Assembly (NCBI GenBank): GCA_034401795.1
Contig: CM067369.1
Span: forward strand, 91,874,579-91,938,578
Direction: 5' to 3'
DNA length: 64,000 bases
Origin: Chaetoderma sp. LZ-2023a
Taxonomy: Eukaryota; Mollusca; Caudofoveata; Chaetodermatida; Chaetodermatidae
Below the pieces are notes generated by a model. The model saw nothing but the letters and a program-made list of their open reading frames with translations, ran no database searches and was not told where the DNA came from. Positions 1 to 11,909 of this stretch are shown one piece after another; positions within the stretch are counted from its first letter, which is position 1, and every line of letters starts with the position of its first letter. The position numbers were made by a program, and so were the translations under genes.

Positions 1-533
1 TGGTGACGTCACACCCGTGTTGTCTCAGATTTTTATGTGAAGAAAATGTTTCATTAATTCGCGCATCTGATTCTGGGTGCCGCATACGTTATTGGTACCA
101 GAAAAACTTTGGAATTTTCAAGTTTTGCGTGTTATCACGATCTGTTTGCAATTATCGGTGGTTTCAAAATTCTTGATTTAGATGTGTGGTCTGCGGTTTT
201 ACGTGTGCTACAGCAGTTTGTTTACATTTTGTTGTTTCTTCACATAACGTTTTGGCCTTCGTTAGGAGTAAAATTTATATTTATTAGTAAATATACCGTG
301 AATGCTATGCGATATGATTCCTGGTTCTGTTATACATCCTTGAGGATCAGTTTATGGGTGTATTTTGCCCGCTTCGTTCTTGTCTTCATAATCAATGCAG
401 TCTTTGCTGTAACGTTGCGGGGTGGGGTGCGGGAGGGTTAACATTTAATTTATGATCAAATTATTTGAAAATTAATTGTCTGCCTTCCATTCCTGTTTCG
501 TTCCGCTTGCTTATTGTGAGTTTGTGCTTATTT
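1..533 (+). other. Leader/non-coding part of element A
   Basis: There is no convincing protein in this stretch. A 110-codon open frame (109-441) shows no family motif and is hydrophobic by composition. The stretch lies where the leader or intron of a DIRS-like element would be. It runs straight into RNase H homology at about 534, so Gag and RT were deleted between them. The junction is preceded by a pyrimidine-rich tract and TATAG, which resembles a splice acceptor. Confidence 0.5.
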
Positions 534-1330
534 ATAGGGGTTTCGCTGCACCTAACCCCACCCCCAGCTATCCGTTTACACGGATGCATCGCTGGAGGGT
601 TGGGGGGCCTGCCTGGGAGAACACCAGGTCTCGGGCACATTGACTCTCCAAGCGAGCCAGCTGCATATCAATCTGTTGGAAATTTTGGCAGTGGAACTGG
701 CATTGGAAAAGTTTCTTCCAAAAGTCAGGGGCAAGGCGATATTGATGCGGTCAGACAACTCGACAGTAGTATCATACATAAATCGCCACGGCGGGACCAC
801 ATCACCCACACTATGTATGAAAGTGTGGCACTTGATTCAATGGTGCAGGAATTACTCGGTTGTTTTGAAAGCAGCTCACTTTCCTGGGTGATTGAACATT
901 CTGGTGGATGCTTTGTCTCGGAGACAGAGAATTCTGCCAACAGAACGGTCTCTCAACCCTCCAGTTCTTCACAGGATCTTCGAGCATTGGGGAAAACCCA
1001 ACGTGGACTTGCTTGCCACAAAGGAAAATGTTCAAATCATGACATGTCTCGCCGATTGCAGATCCAAATGCTGTCGATACAGACGCTCTGGCGATAAGCT
1101 GGAGAGGGATGCACGCTTACGCGTACCCATCCACCATTCTTCTGCCGAAGATATTGGTGAAGATCAGGGAGGAACCGTGCCTGTCCTGCTAATAGCGCCA
1201 TTTTGGCCCAGCAGGGCGTGGGTCACGGATCTTCTAGATCGGCTGGTGGGCAATCCAGTGCAGTTACCCGAGATCCCGAACATAATCTCCCAGGCCAAGG
1301 GACGCTTCTTACGCGAGCGTCCCGAAATGT
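534..1330 (+). pseudogene. RNase H and MT-like remnant of element A Pol
   Basis: The RNase H core is readable: TDASLEGWGACLGE at about 573, then RSDNSTVVSYINRHGG, then HFPG followed by LNILVDALSRR. The Arg codon between the last two blocks is now TGA (889-891), an in-frame stop. The MT-like block (PNVDLLATKENV) is broken by frameshifts around 1040-1140 and recovers as LLIAPFWPSRAW. The alternative frame stays open from 465 to 1097. Confidence 0.8.
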
Positions 1331-2362
1331 TCAAATTTACTGTGTGGATGTTATCAAACGACGTTCCACATCAGAAGGCTTTTCTCGACAGGTTGCGGAT
1401 TTCATCGCAGCTGCGAGAAGGAGGTCAACCTTCAAGTCATATAACAACAAGGTTAACAGATTTGCAGACTGGTGTGAAGGAAAGGGTATTGATACCTTTC
1501 AATCCACTATTCAGCAAACAGCAGACTTTCTCTGTGAGCTGTTCTTTTCAGGACTAGCTCCTGTCACAATTGGTGATACAAGTCAGCTTTGGCATCAGTT
1601 ATCCCTTGTCTAGCCAACAGGGATAGTCCAGAGGTGGCCCAGTTGAATGTGATGGTGAAGGGAATGAGCAATCTCCGACCGAGACAACCGGTAGTCCTTC
1701 CAGCCTGGAGTCTATCTTTAGTGCTTAATATACTGGCCAAGCACCCTTTTGAACCGTTGCATTCGGCTAGTCTAAAGCAGTTGACTCTAAAGGCGGTCTT
1801 TCTATTCGCAGCTTCCTCAGCTAGAAGGCGCAGTGAGATCCATGCACTTTCAGCAGAGAGGGACCGATTTATTGTCTCCAGAGAGGGTCTGCGTCCACTG
1901 CCAAGAGAAGAGTTTATGTCAAAGAATCAATCTTTGAAATATCCCGGCAAACCGATCATTATACTGAAAATAACTAGGTTTGATTGCGATGCCAGTGTCT
2001 GGTGCCCGGTCCGTGCTTTGACTAAGTACAAAAGATGGACAGACTCGTTACGGTCGAATGATAGACATCGGTGGATCTTCCATAAGAAGCCATATGGCGC
2101 CGCATCCATGGATTCTATCTCTCGTTGGGTAGTCGAATGCATTCAGACTACCCATGAGATTGCGACTGGGCACCAGGTGCAATGCGCAAGGGCACACGAT
2201 GTTAGAGGAATAGCCGCCTCGACCGCCCTTTACAATGGTGTTCCGTTAGAGGACATCATGGCTGTTGCACAATGGCACTGTGAGTCCTCTTTCACGGATT
2301 ACTATATGAGGGATGTGTCAGACTCCGCCAATCCACTCGTTTTAGCTGGTTTGAAACGATAG
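1325..2362 (+). pseudogene. Tyrosine recombinase (YR) of element A, frameshifted
   Basis: The DNA strand-exchange recombinase of a DIRS-like element. The N-terminal SAM-like part is read at 1325-1590 and the catalytic part at 1589-2362 in another frame, so there is a frameshift near 1590. The catalytic part still has the Arg box in SARRRSEIHAL, an HxxR box (AHDVRG), a WH box and the terminal Tyr in DYYMRD. A in-trans activity cannot be judged, but the single frameshift prevents a full-length product. Confidence 0.85.
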
Positions 2363-2873
2363 TTATACGACCACACTGCTCTTCTCCATTTTTTGGCATT
2401 TGTAAGAAAGAATTAAGAAGCAGACATGGTCGAGCGAGAGGATATCAACCAGATTGTGTCACTGATGGCAGGACTAGTGAATGGTTGGAGGCTCCACGTC
2501 TGAAATCCAAATATCATGAGGTAATTCAAGATTGAGTTTTTTGTATTATGTCTGTATATCATGTTCATTCATCTTATATATTCATGCTCATTCCCAGGCT
2601 AATATATGCAAAGAGCAGTTAACCCTCTTGGCATATTTGTGCTTTCAGGCGAGATGCATGTTCGTGAGTTCTCTCCCTTTTCTTAGGAGAAAAAAGGGGC
2701 GGGGGGGGGGGGGGGCAGTGATGCGAATGTGATTCAGTTCCGTTAACTTGATGGTCCTATTATGTCTCCATTTGTCAAGTTTAAGTCTAAGCTCTTTCTC
2801 CAAGGGGCAAAAGTAGCAATTGATGGCTTGCCCCTTCCCACCAGGTTACTGTCTACATCTGGTGTATATCAGT

Positions 2874-2965
2874 AGTAATAGAATGGTGAGTATTGATCGA
2901 AGGAGAATGAAGGAAATTTCAATTTCCCTTTCTCCAAGATCTAACAATACTCACCATTCTATTAT
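2874..2965. repeat. Internal complementary region of element A
   Basis: Two inverted copies of AATAGAATGGTGAGTATTG face each other about 60 bp apart. The right half is the inverse of the element's 3' terminus (3156-3216). By analogy with DIRS-1 the left half should be the inverse of the missing 5' terminus. The inferred 5' and 3' ends meet around CATTCT/AGAATG. Confidence 0.8.
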
Positions 2966-3029
2966 GGACCCAGCCTTCCAGCCCCACGGAGGCAAGCCAT
3001 GGGTATCTCTTGTTTGGTGGCAATGAAAA

Positions 3030-3216
3030 CAATATGAGCTTGATGGTAAACGGGTACTCAGTAGTTGGGAGCCGAGTACCCTGTTCCAGGAGTTGGTAAA
3101 GCTTACTAAGTCTATAGTCCTAGGGCCAGCTATCCGGGATAGCTTGTATCCGAAGTAATAGAATGGTGAGTATTGTTAGATCTTCGAGAAAGGGAAATTG
3201 AAATTTCCTTCATTCT
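3030..3216 (+). repeat. 3' inverted terminal repeat of element A
   Basis: The terminal part (3156-3216) matches the internal complementary region in inverse orientation and carries GGTGAGTATT. The remainder is assigned by analogy with B and C, because its left partner lies outside the window. Confidence 0.6.
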
Positions 3217-3507
3217 GTAGTGGTCTTGAATAATGTACATTTGCAGACCAAGCATAATACTGACCGGATATTGGTGAAAATCATGGCGTTATTCATTTCC
3301 AAATGCAAATCTAGATTTGTATCAAGATCGAACTAAATCGAGGGTTAATGGTTCAAGAATATTCTGCTCAGTACTCGTGATGAGACAGATGGGTTGAAAT
3401 TTTCTCACCTGAGTCATGGAAATTATTCTCAATCATTTTAGAATTTGAGAATTCGGAAACAAGGCCTGGAAGTCCTGGAAATTCAGCAGTGGTATCTGCT
3501 GTCCGAG

Positions 3508-3797
3508 AATGGAGGGATCCATTCCTAGCTGTACCCCGCCCATTTATAGTTTAGCTCCACCCACTCTGTGTTGGAATCTGTGGCAACAATTCCAAGTAAT
3601 GCCAGTCAATTTAGTTTCAAGATAGTCAAGAGAATGGTTATTAAATTGCAATTCCATTAACGGCATACAATTTGTACACTGGACAGACCTCTCGAATGTT
3701 CATGACAGAATTTGTGATTGTGACACAATTTACATTGACTAGTAACGGAATTAATTTTGACATCATATACTTGAGTGACAGATCAGATCCCTCCATT
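3508..3797 (+). repeat. MITE, subfamily with GGAGGGATC ends
   Basis: The termini are inverted (AATGGAGGGATC at the left, GATCCCTCCATT at the right). The interior resembles the abundant hairpin MITE of this window: CCCCGCCCAT, TAGCTCCACCCAC, then blocks related to GTCAAATTAGTTTCAA and a GACATCAT tail. Confidence 0.65.
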
Positions 3798-3889
3798 CTG
3801 TAGAATGTTAAAGTACTTCAAAATCATCGTGCTCAACGTGCGCAGACAGAGGCCTCTAGTCAGATAACTCATAGAACAGTCATGGAAAG

Positions 3890-4035
3890 TTAACCTTTTG
3901 AGCCATTAACCATTTAATGGTCAATCGAGCCAGCCATTCTAGTGGTGAATTAAAAAAAATACTCTTCTCTTTACCTGCTAATGGACATAGAAATATTTTG
4001 ATTTTCTCGACCAAATTCGATAACTAAAGGGTTAA
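3890..4035. repeat. TTAA-flanked hairpin MITE (piggyBac-like), degenerate
   Basis: It begins with TTAACCTTTTGAGCCATTAA and ends with AACTAAAGGGTTAA. TTAA at both ends plus CCYTTT-like termini suggest a piggyBac-type non-autonomous element. The inner hairpin around CCAGCCATTC is eroded. Confidence 0.5.
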
Positions 4036-4549
4036 GCTACAGTAGTGACAGTGGGTTTCCGCGATAATGGAAAATAAACCGTGTTCGTGGAATTGGTAAT
4101 TTGAAACGGAACAGTAATTTTCAAACTGAAGTCAACAGAAAATGACATTTCTCTACTTAACATATTTATGTCAATTGAAACAGACGCATGATATTCAAAC
4201 AGAATTTATCAGGCTAGAGGCATCTTCCTCCAGAACATGAGACATTGTAAATTTTTGCCCACTTACATGTATTACATCTTTGTATATCTTCCCCACCCTA
4301 TCATTGTACCGTACTAATAACACAATGTACAACACAAATTAGACTGTTTTATTGGTATTATTGAATGTACATGCAGCTTAGATGATGTAAGTTTGCCAAA
4401 TGGAGGTCAAACCGAATCAGCAATTTTGTGAAATGGAAAATATCTAATGTTGAAACAGAAAACCACTGTCCCTATTCCAGAATAGTTATTACAAGATACT
4501 TATACATGTAGAACATGTAACAATTTGACTACATCTATTTTCGAGCTCA

Positions 4550-4929
4550 TGGGGGAATCAGTTTTTCGATCAATCATATGATGTCATAATCAACTACGTC
4601 GTATGTAGGCTGATATCGTAATCAATTACGTCTTGAATGGCACGATTTAGTCCGTCTTCAATGCATAATAGTCCGTCGGTTGTATGAATTGTATGTCTTT
4701 ACTATTAAATAACCATTCTATTGAATGACTTGAAACAAGTTTGACTTAGCGTATGGCAGGAACAGCATCCAGTCAAATTAGTTTCAAAATATTCAACAGA
4801 TTACTTTATAGTTTTCTGGAAGTTGATATTTAGAGAGTGTAGGGAACGATTTGATTCCACCACGGGCAAGGCATGGGTGGAGGTTAGCTAGATATGGGCA
4901 TGGCATAGCTTAAACTGGATTCCTCCATT
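4550..4929 (-). repeat. Hairpin MITE copy
   Basis: A reverse-oriented copy of the main MITE family. It has the terminal GGGGAATCAGTTT and AAACTGGATTCCTCCATT, the ATATGATGTCATAATC block, the TCAAATTAGTTTCAAAATAT arm and the CACCACGGGCAAGGC block. The internal hairpin partner is partly eroded. Confidence 0.75.
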
Positions 4930-5384
4930 GGGCAGGAAGCTGTTGGTGGTGGGAGGTTGCCCTTCATGATCTGAAAAATGCTGTTTATTTTTTGCATCAA
5001 AACATCAAGGTCATGTGACCTGCATGTATTTCATGAAAATGTGGTGTCTTTTTATGATAACTCAAGTTCTACTGAAGGATCTTGCTAAAACTTGTCTTTG
5101 TGGGTCTGAAGAACCTGATTAATATAGTGGGGTTAATAGGTCAAAGGTTATGGTCATGAGGTCACAAGGATATTACATTTACATGTAGCTCAAGTTCAAC
5201 TGAAGGAATATTCACCAACCAAACTTGCATGTTCGCCTTGGTTGTGATCATGTCTGCATCTGACTTTGGCATCAAAGGGTCAAAGGTCATGGCATTCCAA
5301 TAAGTAAATTGTGTTGCTTGTTTATGCTCCAATGTGTTGTATTTATTTACACCTGAAGTGTTGGTGGCAGAACTCATGTCCTAG

Positions 5385-5503
5385 ATGCATTTGAATGGCA
5401 AAGTATGCTTCAGTGGATGACACAGCTGCAGACGAAGCGTCGGGAATTCAATCAGCAGCGTACATGTACATCTCTCGCCCATGATAAAGCATCCAGCGAG
5501 AAG
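5385..5503 (+). CDS. TBC1D2-like Rab GAP, exon with end of PH domain
   Basis: The acceptor is CATGTCCTAG and the donor AAG|GTAATC. The exon begins in the middle of a codon (two bases complete an Asp) and ends in phase 0. It encodes a 40-residue piece with AFEWQSMLQWMTQLQTKRRE, which reads as the C-terminal helix of a PH domain: the conserved Trp and basic run are typical of TBC1D2/Armus, a Rab7-directed GAP that uses its PH domain at membranes and junctions. Earlier PH exons were not found in the window. The next exon joins in phase. Confidence 0.75.
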
Positions 5504-5638
5504 GTAATCTATAGATCCAGTTTTGCAGTCTAAAGTGCACCACACATCATACATACATTTAGCTATCTGGTAAGCTAACAGGCATTTGTTCAGCTGATAA
5601 ACCTCATGTGCGGTGAATTTTTGTGAGGTTTTGGCCTC

Positions 5639-6042
5639 AATGGACCGTTCCTGTTTTAGCTGCTATGCCGCACCCATCTCTATTTAAGCTCCACCCACAC
5701 TTCCTTGTGTTGGGATTAATCGATCCCTGAATGCCCTAACTATCAATTTCCTGAAAACTATACAGGTAAGCTGTTGAATATTTTGTAACTAATTTGACAA
5801 CAGCGTCCAGTCAAATTAGTTTCAAAATATTCAACAGCTTACGTATTAATTAATATTTATTAAATAGTAAAGACATACAATTCATAAAACAGCGAGCGCA
5901 TGGTCCGTCTTCAAATATGCATTGGTGACATACTTATCAATGTCATTCATGACATCATTCATTACATGTATGATGTCATTCTACACATCGCGTCATAGAT
6001 TATGACATCATAGGATTGGTTGATAAAGTGGAAAGGTCTATT
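5639..6042 (+). repeat. Hairpin MITE copy
   Basis: The ends are AATGGACCGTTCCTGTTTTAG and AAAGTGGAAAGGTCTATT, i.e. the subfamily with GGACCTTTCC-type termini. The centre repeats AACTAATTTGACAACAGCG and its inverse GTCAAATTAGTTTCAAAATA. The tail contains several GACATCAT units. Confidence 0.75.
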
Positions 6043-6167
6043 AACTGTGAGCAAAATATCTACATGTACATGTATTGTGTTTATTATTTTTGATCAGGTG
6101 AGGTGAGAATCTTAAATGTGAGCTAACAGCTAAGTTGTCGTATTAACCAGGAAAATTATCCATGATT

Positions 6168-6406
6168 TTAAACCATTAATGATTAAATTTTTTCAAAAAA
6201 TTAAAATATTTACTTATTGAATGTCTATTTGGAGGCCAAAGAAGACTATTATTGAAAATTTACCACTGAAGTAACTGGCTCGGTTATCGAGCCAAGTCAT
6301 TCCAGTGATAAATATTCAAAAATAATGTTCCTTTGGCCTGCAAGTGAACATTCCTCAAGATCGGTTTTGAGGCCGGTTTTTACCGGCTTCATCATAAAAT
6401 GGTTAA
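6168..6406. repeat. TTAA-flanked hairpin MITE
   Basis: TTAA lies at both edges, with inverted terminal blocks (ACCATTAATGATTAAATT at the left, ATCATAAAATGGTTAA at the right). The middle is a palindrome centred on CTGGCTCGGTTATCGAGCC. Its arms include GAAGACTATTATTGAAAAT. Confidence 0.65.
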
Positions 6407-6582
6407 ACATGGCCTCACAACCAAAGTCATAAATGATATTTTTTAGTGGATAAATTAGTCGTGGCATTATACATGTAGCTGCACTGTGCTAAGGGGTTGG
6501 CTTTAGCCACCGTAGACACTGAATCTTTAAACAATTGAATAATAATTCATAATAGGTATTTATTACGGCAAGGATTCCTTCG

Positions 6583-6821
6583 TTAACCCTTTAATGATCA
6601 AGGCAGCCTAACCAGCCTCGGCAATGGTCTTGTCCATTGCCCATCTGGTGGCCAAGAGAAGAGTTTCTTCTGAAAACTTATCACTGAAATTCCTGGCTCG
6701 ACGAGTCAGTCATTCGCGTGATATATTTCAGAAAATAGTTTTCTTTGACATGTCCGAGTCTGCAAATCGACATTCAGTGCTCAAAATAATTTTTGACTAA
6801 TCTTGATCATCAAAGTGTTAA
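6583..6821. repeat. TTAA-flanked hairpin MITE
   Basis: It starts with TTAACCCTTTAATGATCAAG and ends with the near-inverse CTTGATCATCAAAGTGTTAA. The core palindrome is CCTGGCTCGACGAGTCAG with flanking arms AAACTTATCACTGAAAT and its inverse. TTAA target plus CCCTTT terminus fits piggyBac-type MITEs. Confidence 0.7.
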
Positions 6822-7100
6822 AAAATAGTATTGTTCAGAAAAAGCTTATCCGATTCAAACAATTCTAATGCTATGATAATAATCTGCTATAAAACCAGTT
6901 TTGGCCTCCAGACTTTGTATTGTAACAAACATCATGTCAGGCTAGTAACTAAGTCATGGTGACTTTCAGAATAGGATATTCAAGTTTACACGAAAGTTTG
7001 CTTTTAAATTTTATACCTACGATTAAAATATGATTCAAATTAATTAACCATGTAATAGTGAAATTTGTTCCAAAAAAGAAAGATATTTACTATTGATGTC

Positions 7101-7461
7101 AATGGAGGAATCCAGTGTTAGCTATGCCCCGCCCATCTTTAGCTCCACCCATGCTTTACCCTTGTTGGGATCGATCAGTCCATGAACTCCCTGACTCAGT
7201 TTCCTGAAAACTATACAGGTACGCTGTTGAATATTTTGAAACTAATTTGACAGCAACAGCGCCCGGTCAAATTGGTTTTAAACTGTTCAACAGCATGTTT
7301 ACTAAACAGTAAAGACATACAATTTGTACAACAACGCGTAGTCCATCTTCAATTAAGCATTCGTAACAAACTTATCTATATAATTGATTATGACATCATC
7401 CTACACGTAATATTAATGATTATGACATCATATGATTGGCTGAGAACTGGACTCCTCCATT
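7101..7461 (+). repeat. Hairpin MITE copy
   Basis: A complete copy with AATGGAGGAATCCAGT and ACTGGACTCCTCCATT ends, the CCCCGCCCATC block, and a central hairpin built from ACTAATTTGACAGCAACAGC and its inverse. No coding capacity. Confidence 0.8.
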
Positions 7462-7829
7462 TGCAGGGCAAGAGAAGACATGTATTTGTAAAACTTTAAT
7501 GCTTGATTAATTTGCTGGATCCAATGTTAGATCGCACAAATACTCATTTTTTGGTCTGCAAATGAAAAGAAATTTGTCATATTAATTTAATGTCATTCAG
7601 CACGTAACTAAAGAGTAGTCATTTCCCGGAAATCGCGCCCCAAGAATTCATACACAAAATGTGTTTGACTGTTTTTCGAGGTTCATATGTCATATGATAA
7701 AGAGATTATGATAATTTGACAACATAAACGCAATGATTCGTGAATCTAACTTAAAATCTATTTAAATCAACACTCCGTACTTGGAAGATATACGAAGACG
7801 AAAAAGACCGGGCCATAAAACAAAACGAT

Positions 7830-8950
7830 GTGATTCTAACGCCTGGTGATCAAGTGGAAGACAATCGAGAGCTGCTAACGAAAATGCAGCCTGATCTGGT
7901 TTTTAACGATGCATCAGGAGGAGATAATCTTCAGTTATCTAATTTTGGTCCGGAGCGGTGTCTAAGTGATAGTTCTGTATCGCGGATTGGTGGCTGCTCC
8001 TATGATGAGAATGCTGCTAACCAGTGTCTTGATCCGGATTTGCAGAATACTAGAATTGTGTTCACTGAATCACCTGATATACCCACCAGGGGTATGGTGA
8101 TGTCGGAGTCTTGTTTGGCTGACTCTATTGCTGTGTTGGGAATTGTTGTTCTTGAGCATTGGGGTGCTGCTTAAAAGATGTTTTTGTTCCAATGACGTTC
8201 AATCTCATCGTCAGCTTGTTATCCCCCAGTGTCATAGAGCAACGGTAGTGGAACAGGTGTATGGCATTCTATGGGATCATCCTGGATTCAAGAGAACTGT
8301 TAGTAAAGTGAAGCGACTTTCCTACTGGTACAGGATGATGGAATTTATAGGTGACTATATGCAGAAATGTGACTAATGTGGTGCCATAAAGCATGAAGAA
8401 AGATGGTGTCACACTACACTGACAGATTATCGTGTTGCTGTTGGATAGGGTCACTATAGATAACCTGCACAGTTTTCCTGCCACAGCTGTAGGAAATCAC
8501 TGTGTTATGTGTTTCTGAATAGTTCATTAGTCTAATGAAAATACAGGATTTTGTTATGTAACAAGTAAAGAAAACACAATTACTTGTAACCAATTTTAAA
8601 GCTGGCTACCATGTGTATTAGTGTGAAAATACAAATAAATCGGAAGTACAAAATTGGTAGGGACCCTGTATCATAATTAAACTTGGAAATTAAATCGCAA
8701 GCTAGGGCCAAGACTAAAGTATTACATCATGCTAGACTTAAGCCATATTTGAGTGACTCTGTTCCAGAATTGATTGTCAAAATTCAGAGGGTCATGCTCG
8801 ATGAATCAGTTTCTGGACAAATTTCTAATGGAAATCTGAAAAACTGTCATAACCGTGTTACTGCTAAAGACAAATCTAAGTTAACTGAGACAAATTACAG
8901 GACTGAAGCGAGTGTTATGAAAAGAAAAATATTCTCTGAGTGTTTTTAAC
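7830..8950 (+). pseudogene. Ty3/gypsy-like pol fragment (integrase parts)
   Basis: Two pieces are recognisable. At about 8190-8400 lies an integrase zinc-binding (H2C2) region: PQCHRATVVEQVYGILWDHP, then KRTVSKVKR and YMQKCD, with a stop inside the CxxC pair. At about 8683-8760 comes the end of the integrase, KVLHHARLKPYLSDS, a motif common after the GPY/F module. The catalytic core between them is missing. The open frame at 7830-8174 has no clear domain but is adjacent and may be protease or linker. No LTRs were recognised. Confidence 0.7.
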
Positions 8951-10110
8951 TGCTAACTGTTCCAGCACTAAATGTATAGGGGCCCTATGAGGACAAATGC
9001 ATGTGTTCATTTTTATGCCCAACAGGTGCATGGCTGGTGGTGGTCACTGTACATACAGGGTAATTATCTACCGATTCATGCAGGGTGAATATCCCCAGCC
9101 CTACCAGCATCTGACTCATGAATCTATGATTAAGATCATATTCATTTGTGTTTAGTTTGTGTTACAATCAGTTTACTGTTATCTGCGAGATTTACTGCAA
9201 GTGTAGTAAATTGTTTTGAGCTTCTCCTCAAGTTCTAGCAGCAGGAGGTCAGTACTTGTGGTCATACACAAATACCAGCTGCAGGTATAGGCAAGTACCA
9301 GCAAAAGACATGCTTTGACAATTTCAATAGTGCTGACTATTGTAATCTTGTTGTTCATTTTTGAGGAAGTATCGGTGTAAAATGTTATAATAAACTTCTG
9401 CCTATGACAGTACCAGCATTTTGGTGACAATTTTAAGGCCAGTGACAAATGTTAAGCCCGATAATAGATTAATTTTGAAAACTGTGACAATGAAAATGAC
9501 CACTGTTAGTAAACTTGAACTGTGGATTCAGACCACGAGGACGTGATCTACAAGTGGAGGATAGTGTTAGGTAACTATTTTTGTTAAAACATTACAAACT
9601 GTAGCTAATATGAGAAAGAGAAAGTGCTTGTGAGTACAGTATAACTTGTCTATAAAGGACAGCATAGCAACCACCTGAAACTGCCCTTTTATAAACAGGT
9701 GACTTTTAGAGGGTTTGAATGTAGTTATCTGGCCTGTGTGTGCTGAGTGAATGGACACCAGTGAGGCATGATCTCACACAGTGCAGGGAGTGAGCGAGCC
9801 AGCCGGCCAACCAGCTGACCAGCCAGCCATGCATACAATTCACTGCTGATGCTCTTTGGGGACAATTTGTTAGGAATGGTCATATTACAGAGGTCACCAC
9901 TTTGAGTTTCAGAGCTCTACACAGAGTTTGAGCTCACAGAGTTTGAGTTTAGAGAGTTCGCTCACTCAAAACTAATTATGCTCAACAACTGGAGTTTGAG
10001 CTCAAAACTAATTAAGCTCGAGTTCGAACTCCACACTCAAAACTCATAAAACTCTGTGGGTGCCCTCAACCCTGACAAACCCAGGCATATATACGGCCCA
10101 AGGAATGAGA
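8951..10110. other. Intron, no gene recognised
   Basis: Low-complexity intronic sequence. Short GAGTTTGAGCTCA-type repeats occur at about 9900-10050, and CCAGCCAGC-type repeats at about 9795-9830. Open frames here are short and without motifs. Confidence 0.5.
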
Positions 10111-10114
10111 GACG

Positions 10115-10220
10115 GGGGAGTTGAGATGGTTTTATTTTGAAGGGAGTTGACATGGTTTTATTTTGAAGGGAGTTGAGATGGTTTTATTTTGAAGAGAGTT
10201 GGAATGATTTTATTTTGAAT
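10115..10220 (+). repeat. 26-bp tandem repeat, four copies
   Basis: Four consecutive copies of GGGAGTTGAGATGGTTTTAT followed by TTTGAA. The last copy is diverged. A simple minisatellite in the intron. Confidence 0.9.
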
Positions 10221-11034
10221 GGAGATGTGAGATGTCAACTGTCTGACTTACATTCTATTCATGTATATAGCTGTATAAAGTAAACACTACCAAATTTAGC
10301 TTAGTAAAAGAAATAGAATTAGGAATTCTGTGTTTTTGTTCTCCATTGGGTAATCTTGAGAGAGACAGAGAAACAACGAGAAGAGAAAACCCAACAATAT
10401 AAACTGATATTTTGGCAAATTGTCCAGTGAAGTCGATCCCTGAAAACTGTTTAAATGCCACATTTTGTGCTGTGCGCTCTTCGTTTTCTTCGCTGTGATG
10501 CATCACTTGCTAAGAATTCTGAGCAATATGGCACACAAATAATAAACAAAACCTTGTTATTTCAGATTTGAAATTACTTTTAATCCAACTTTAAAAATAT
10601 TTGAGTATCATGCAAATTAGACAAACCTATTTCACAGCTGGGTAGTATATGTATTACAGGGACAGATCTGGCTTCTGTAATGTTCGAGCCAATACATTAG
10701 CCAGATACCATTTTTCTTAGACAAAAATAGTAAATATTTTAGCCATGTCTTTACTTCAACGTCACTTATGAAAATTCTTTTAGGGTCATCATCATTTAAT
10801 ACTCTCAATTTTACAGTCCAGATACAATAGGGTCTTAATATATAAGAAAGCCGTTGATGAGTTTGAAACTATGTAATATGACTGAAAGATTTCTAACGAC
10901 TGTCATATTAGTTTCAAAATATTCAACAATGTAAACAGGAATTTTTGCCTCGTAATTGTAACGCTGGAATTAGTCAGAGTTCAGACAGTCGAGAAAATTA
11001 ATTTAATTTTAACCCTTTAACCCTGGAATTTGTT

Positions 11035-11190
11035 TTTAAATTCAATTTTCTCATTAAAAATATCCATTTGCAGACCAAGAGACTATTTTTGGAAAATTTA
11101 TCACTGGAATGACTGACTCGGTTATCGAGCGAGTCATTCGTGGTAAATTTTCAAAAATAGGCTTCTCTTGGTCTGCAAATGCCCATTTAT
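11035..11190. repeat. Hairpin repeat (GGTCTGCAAATG/CATTTGCAGACC family)
   Basis: A near-perfect palindrome. CCATTTGCAGACCAAGAG at the left returns as CTCTTGGTCTGCAAATG at the right, around CGGTTATCGAGC. The arms are about 60 nt. It matches the core of the TTAA-flanked MITEs, but a clean TTAA right end is not seen. Confidence 0.75.
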
Positions 11191-11613
11191 CATTAGCTAA
11201 TGAATTAGCCAATTCTGCTTTTCAAGAGACAGATTTAAGTTTTACTAGCATTTGGCTAATTGGCTAGTGGGTAGATCTGTCCCTGTATTACAAAATTTAA
11301 ATCCACAACATAACGTATCCCTTTTTGCAGTCATTGTCGCTAGGATACATTTGCGGTGGCGCGGGGTATTGTGTCATTATTGCTCATTATGTAACCAATG
11401 AAACCTTTTGTTGAATATTACACATGCGTTCATATTGAGAAATATGGAATGCGGTGAAGGCCTTGTTTATATGATATAGGCTAATCCTGCTGAAGCAAGG
11501 CCATGTGGCTTTTTGACTTAGTTGAACAAGTAAAATTGTGTAATTCTATGGATTATATAGAGTTGTGCATTTGTCATACAATGAGTCTCTTTTGTGATTC
11601 TTCGTAATTTTAG

Positions 11614-11809
11614 CCCAAAGATGTGCTTCTCAGCTCAGTTCCAAGTGACACCGAACAACCGACTGCAGTGTGGTTTACAGCATCGCCTAGCGCTAGTGAT
11701 GATCAGGCAGAGTTATCCATGACAGATCCGTCATCAGAACCATCTGTAGAACTGAGATTGGTTCCCCCGTATAATTCTGCAAATGCCAACAAAAGTAGCA
11801 GAGGTTCAG
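11614..11809 (+). CDS. TBC1D2-like Rab GAP, linker exon
   Basis: The acceptor is CGTAATTTTAG and the donor TTCAG|GTACAG. The exon starts in phase 0, as the preceding exon requires, and ends with one base of a Glu codon. The sequence is Ser/Pro/acidic-rich (SASDDQAELSMTDPSSEP). It is probably the disordered linker between PH domain and coiled coil. There is no catalytic motif. Assignment rests on splice sites, phase and position. Confidence 0.65.
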
Positions 11810-11909
11810 GTACAGTATCTGTTTTACAGTACTGCTCAGAAATAGCTTAACATGTTTTCAATACAAAATCAAAGAGACTGTGTCCATGTACATTCGCATA
11901 AGAAATGAT

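Larger units (their letters stand above)
1..3216 (+). mobile_element. DIRS-like retrotransposon A (internally deleted; 5' end outside window)
   Basis: This is a tyrosine-recombinase retrotransposon remnant. RNase H, methyltransferase-like and tyrosine-recombinase coding (534-2362) match elements B and C in order, but Gag and RT are missing. The 3' part has the DIRS architecture: an internal complementary region at 2874-2965 whose second half is the inverse of the element's last 60 bases (3156-3216). The left inverted repeat must lie before base 1. Stops and frameshifts make it inactive. Confidence 0.85.

Noticed and set aside
7830-8174. 114-residue frame as a host exon
   Set aside because: No flanking splice sites in phase with neighbours; it adjoins a Ty3-like integrase fragment.
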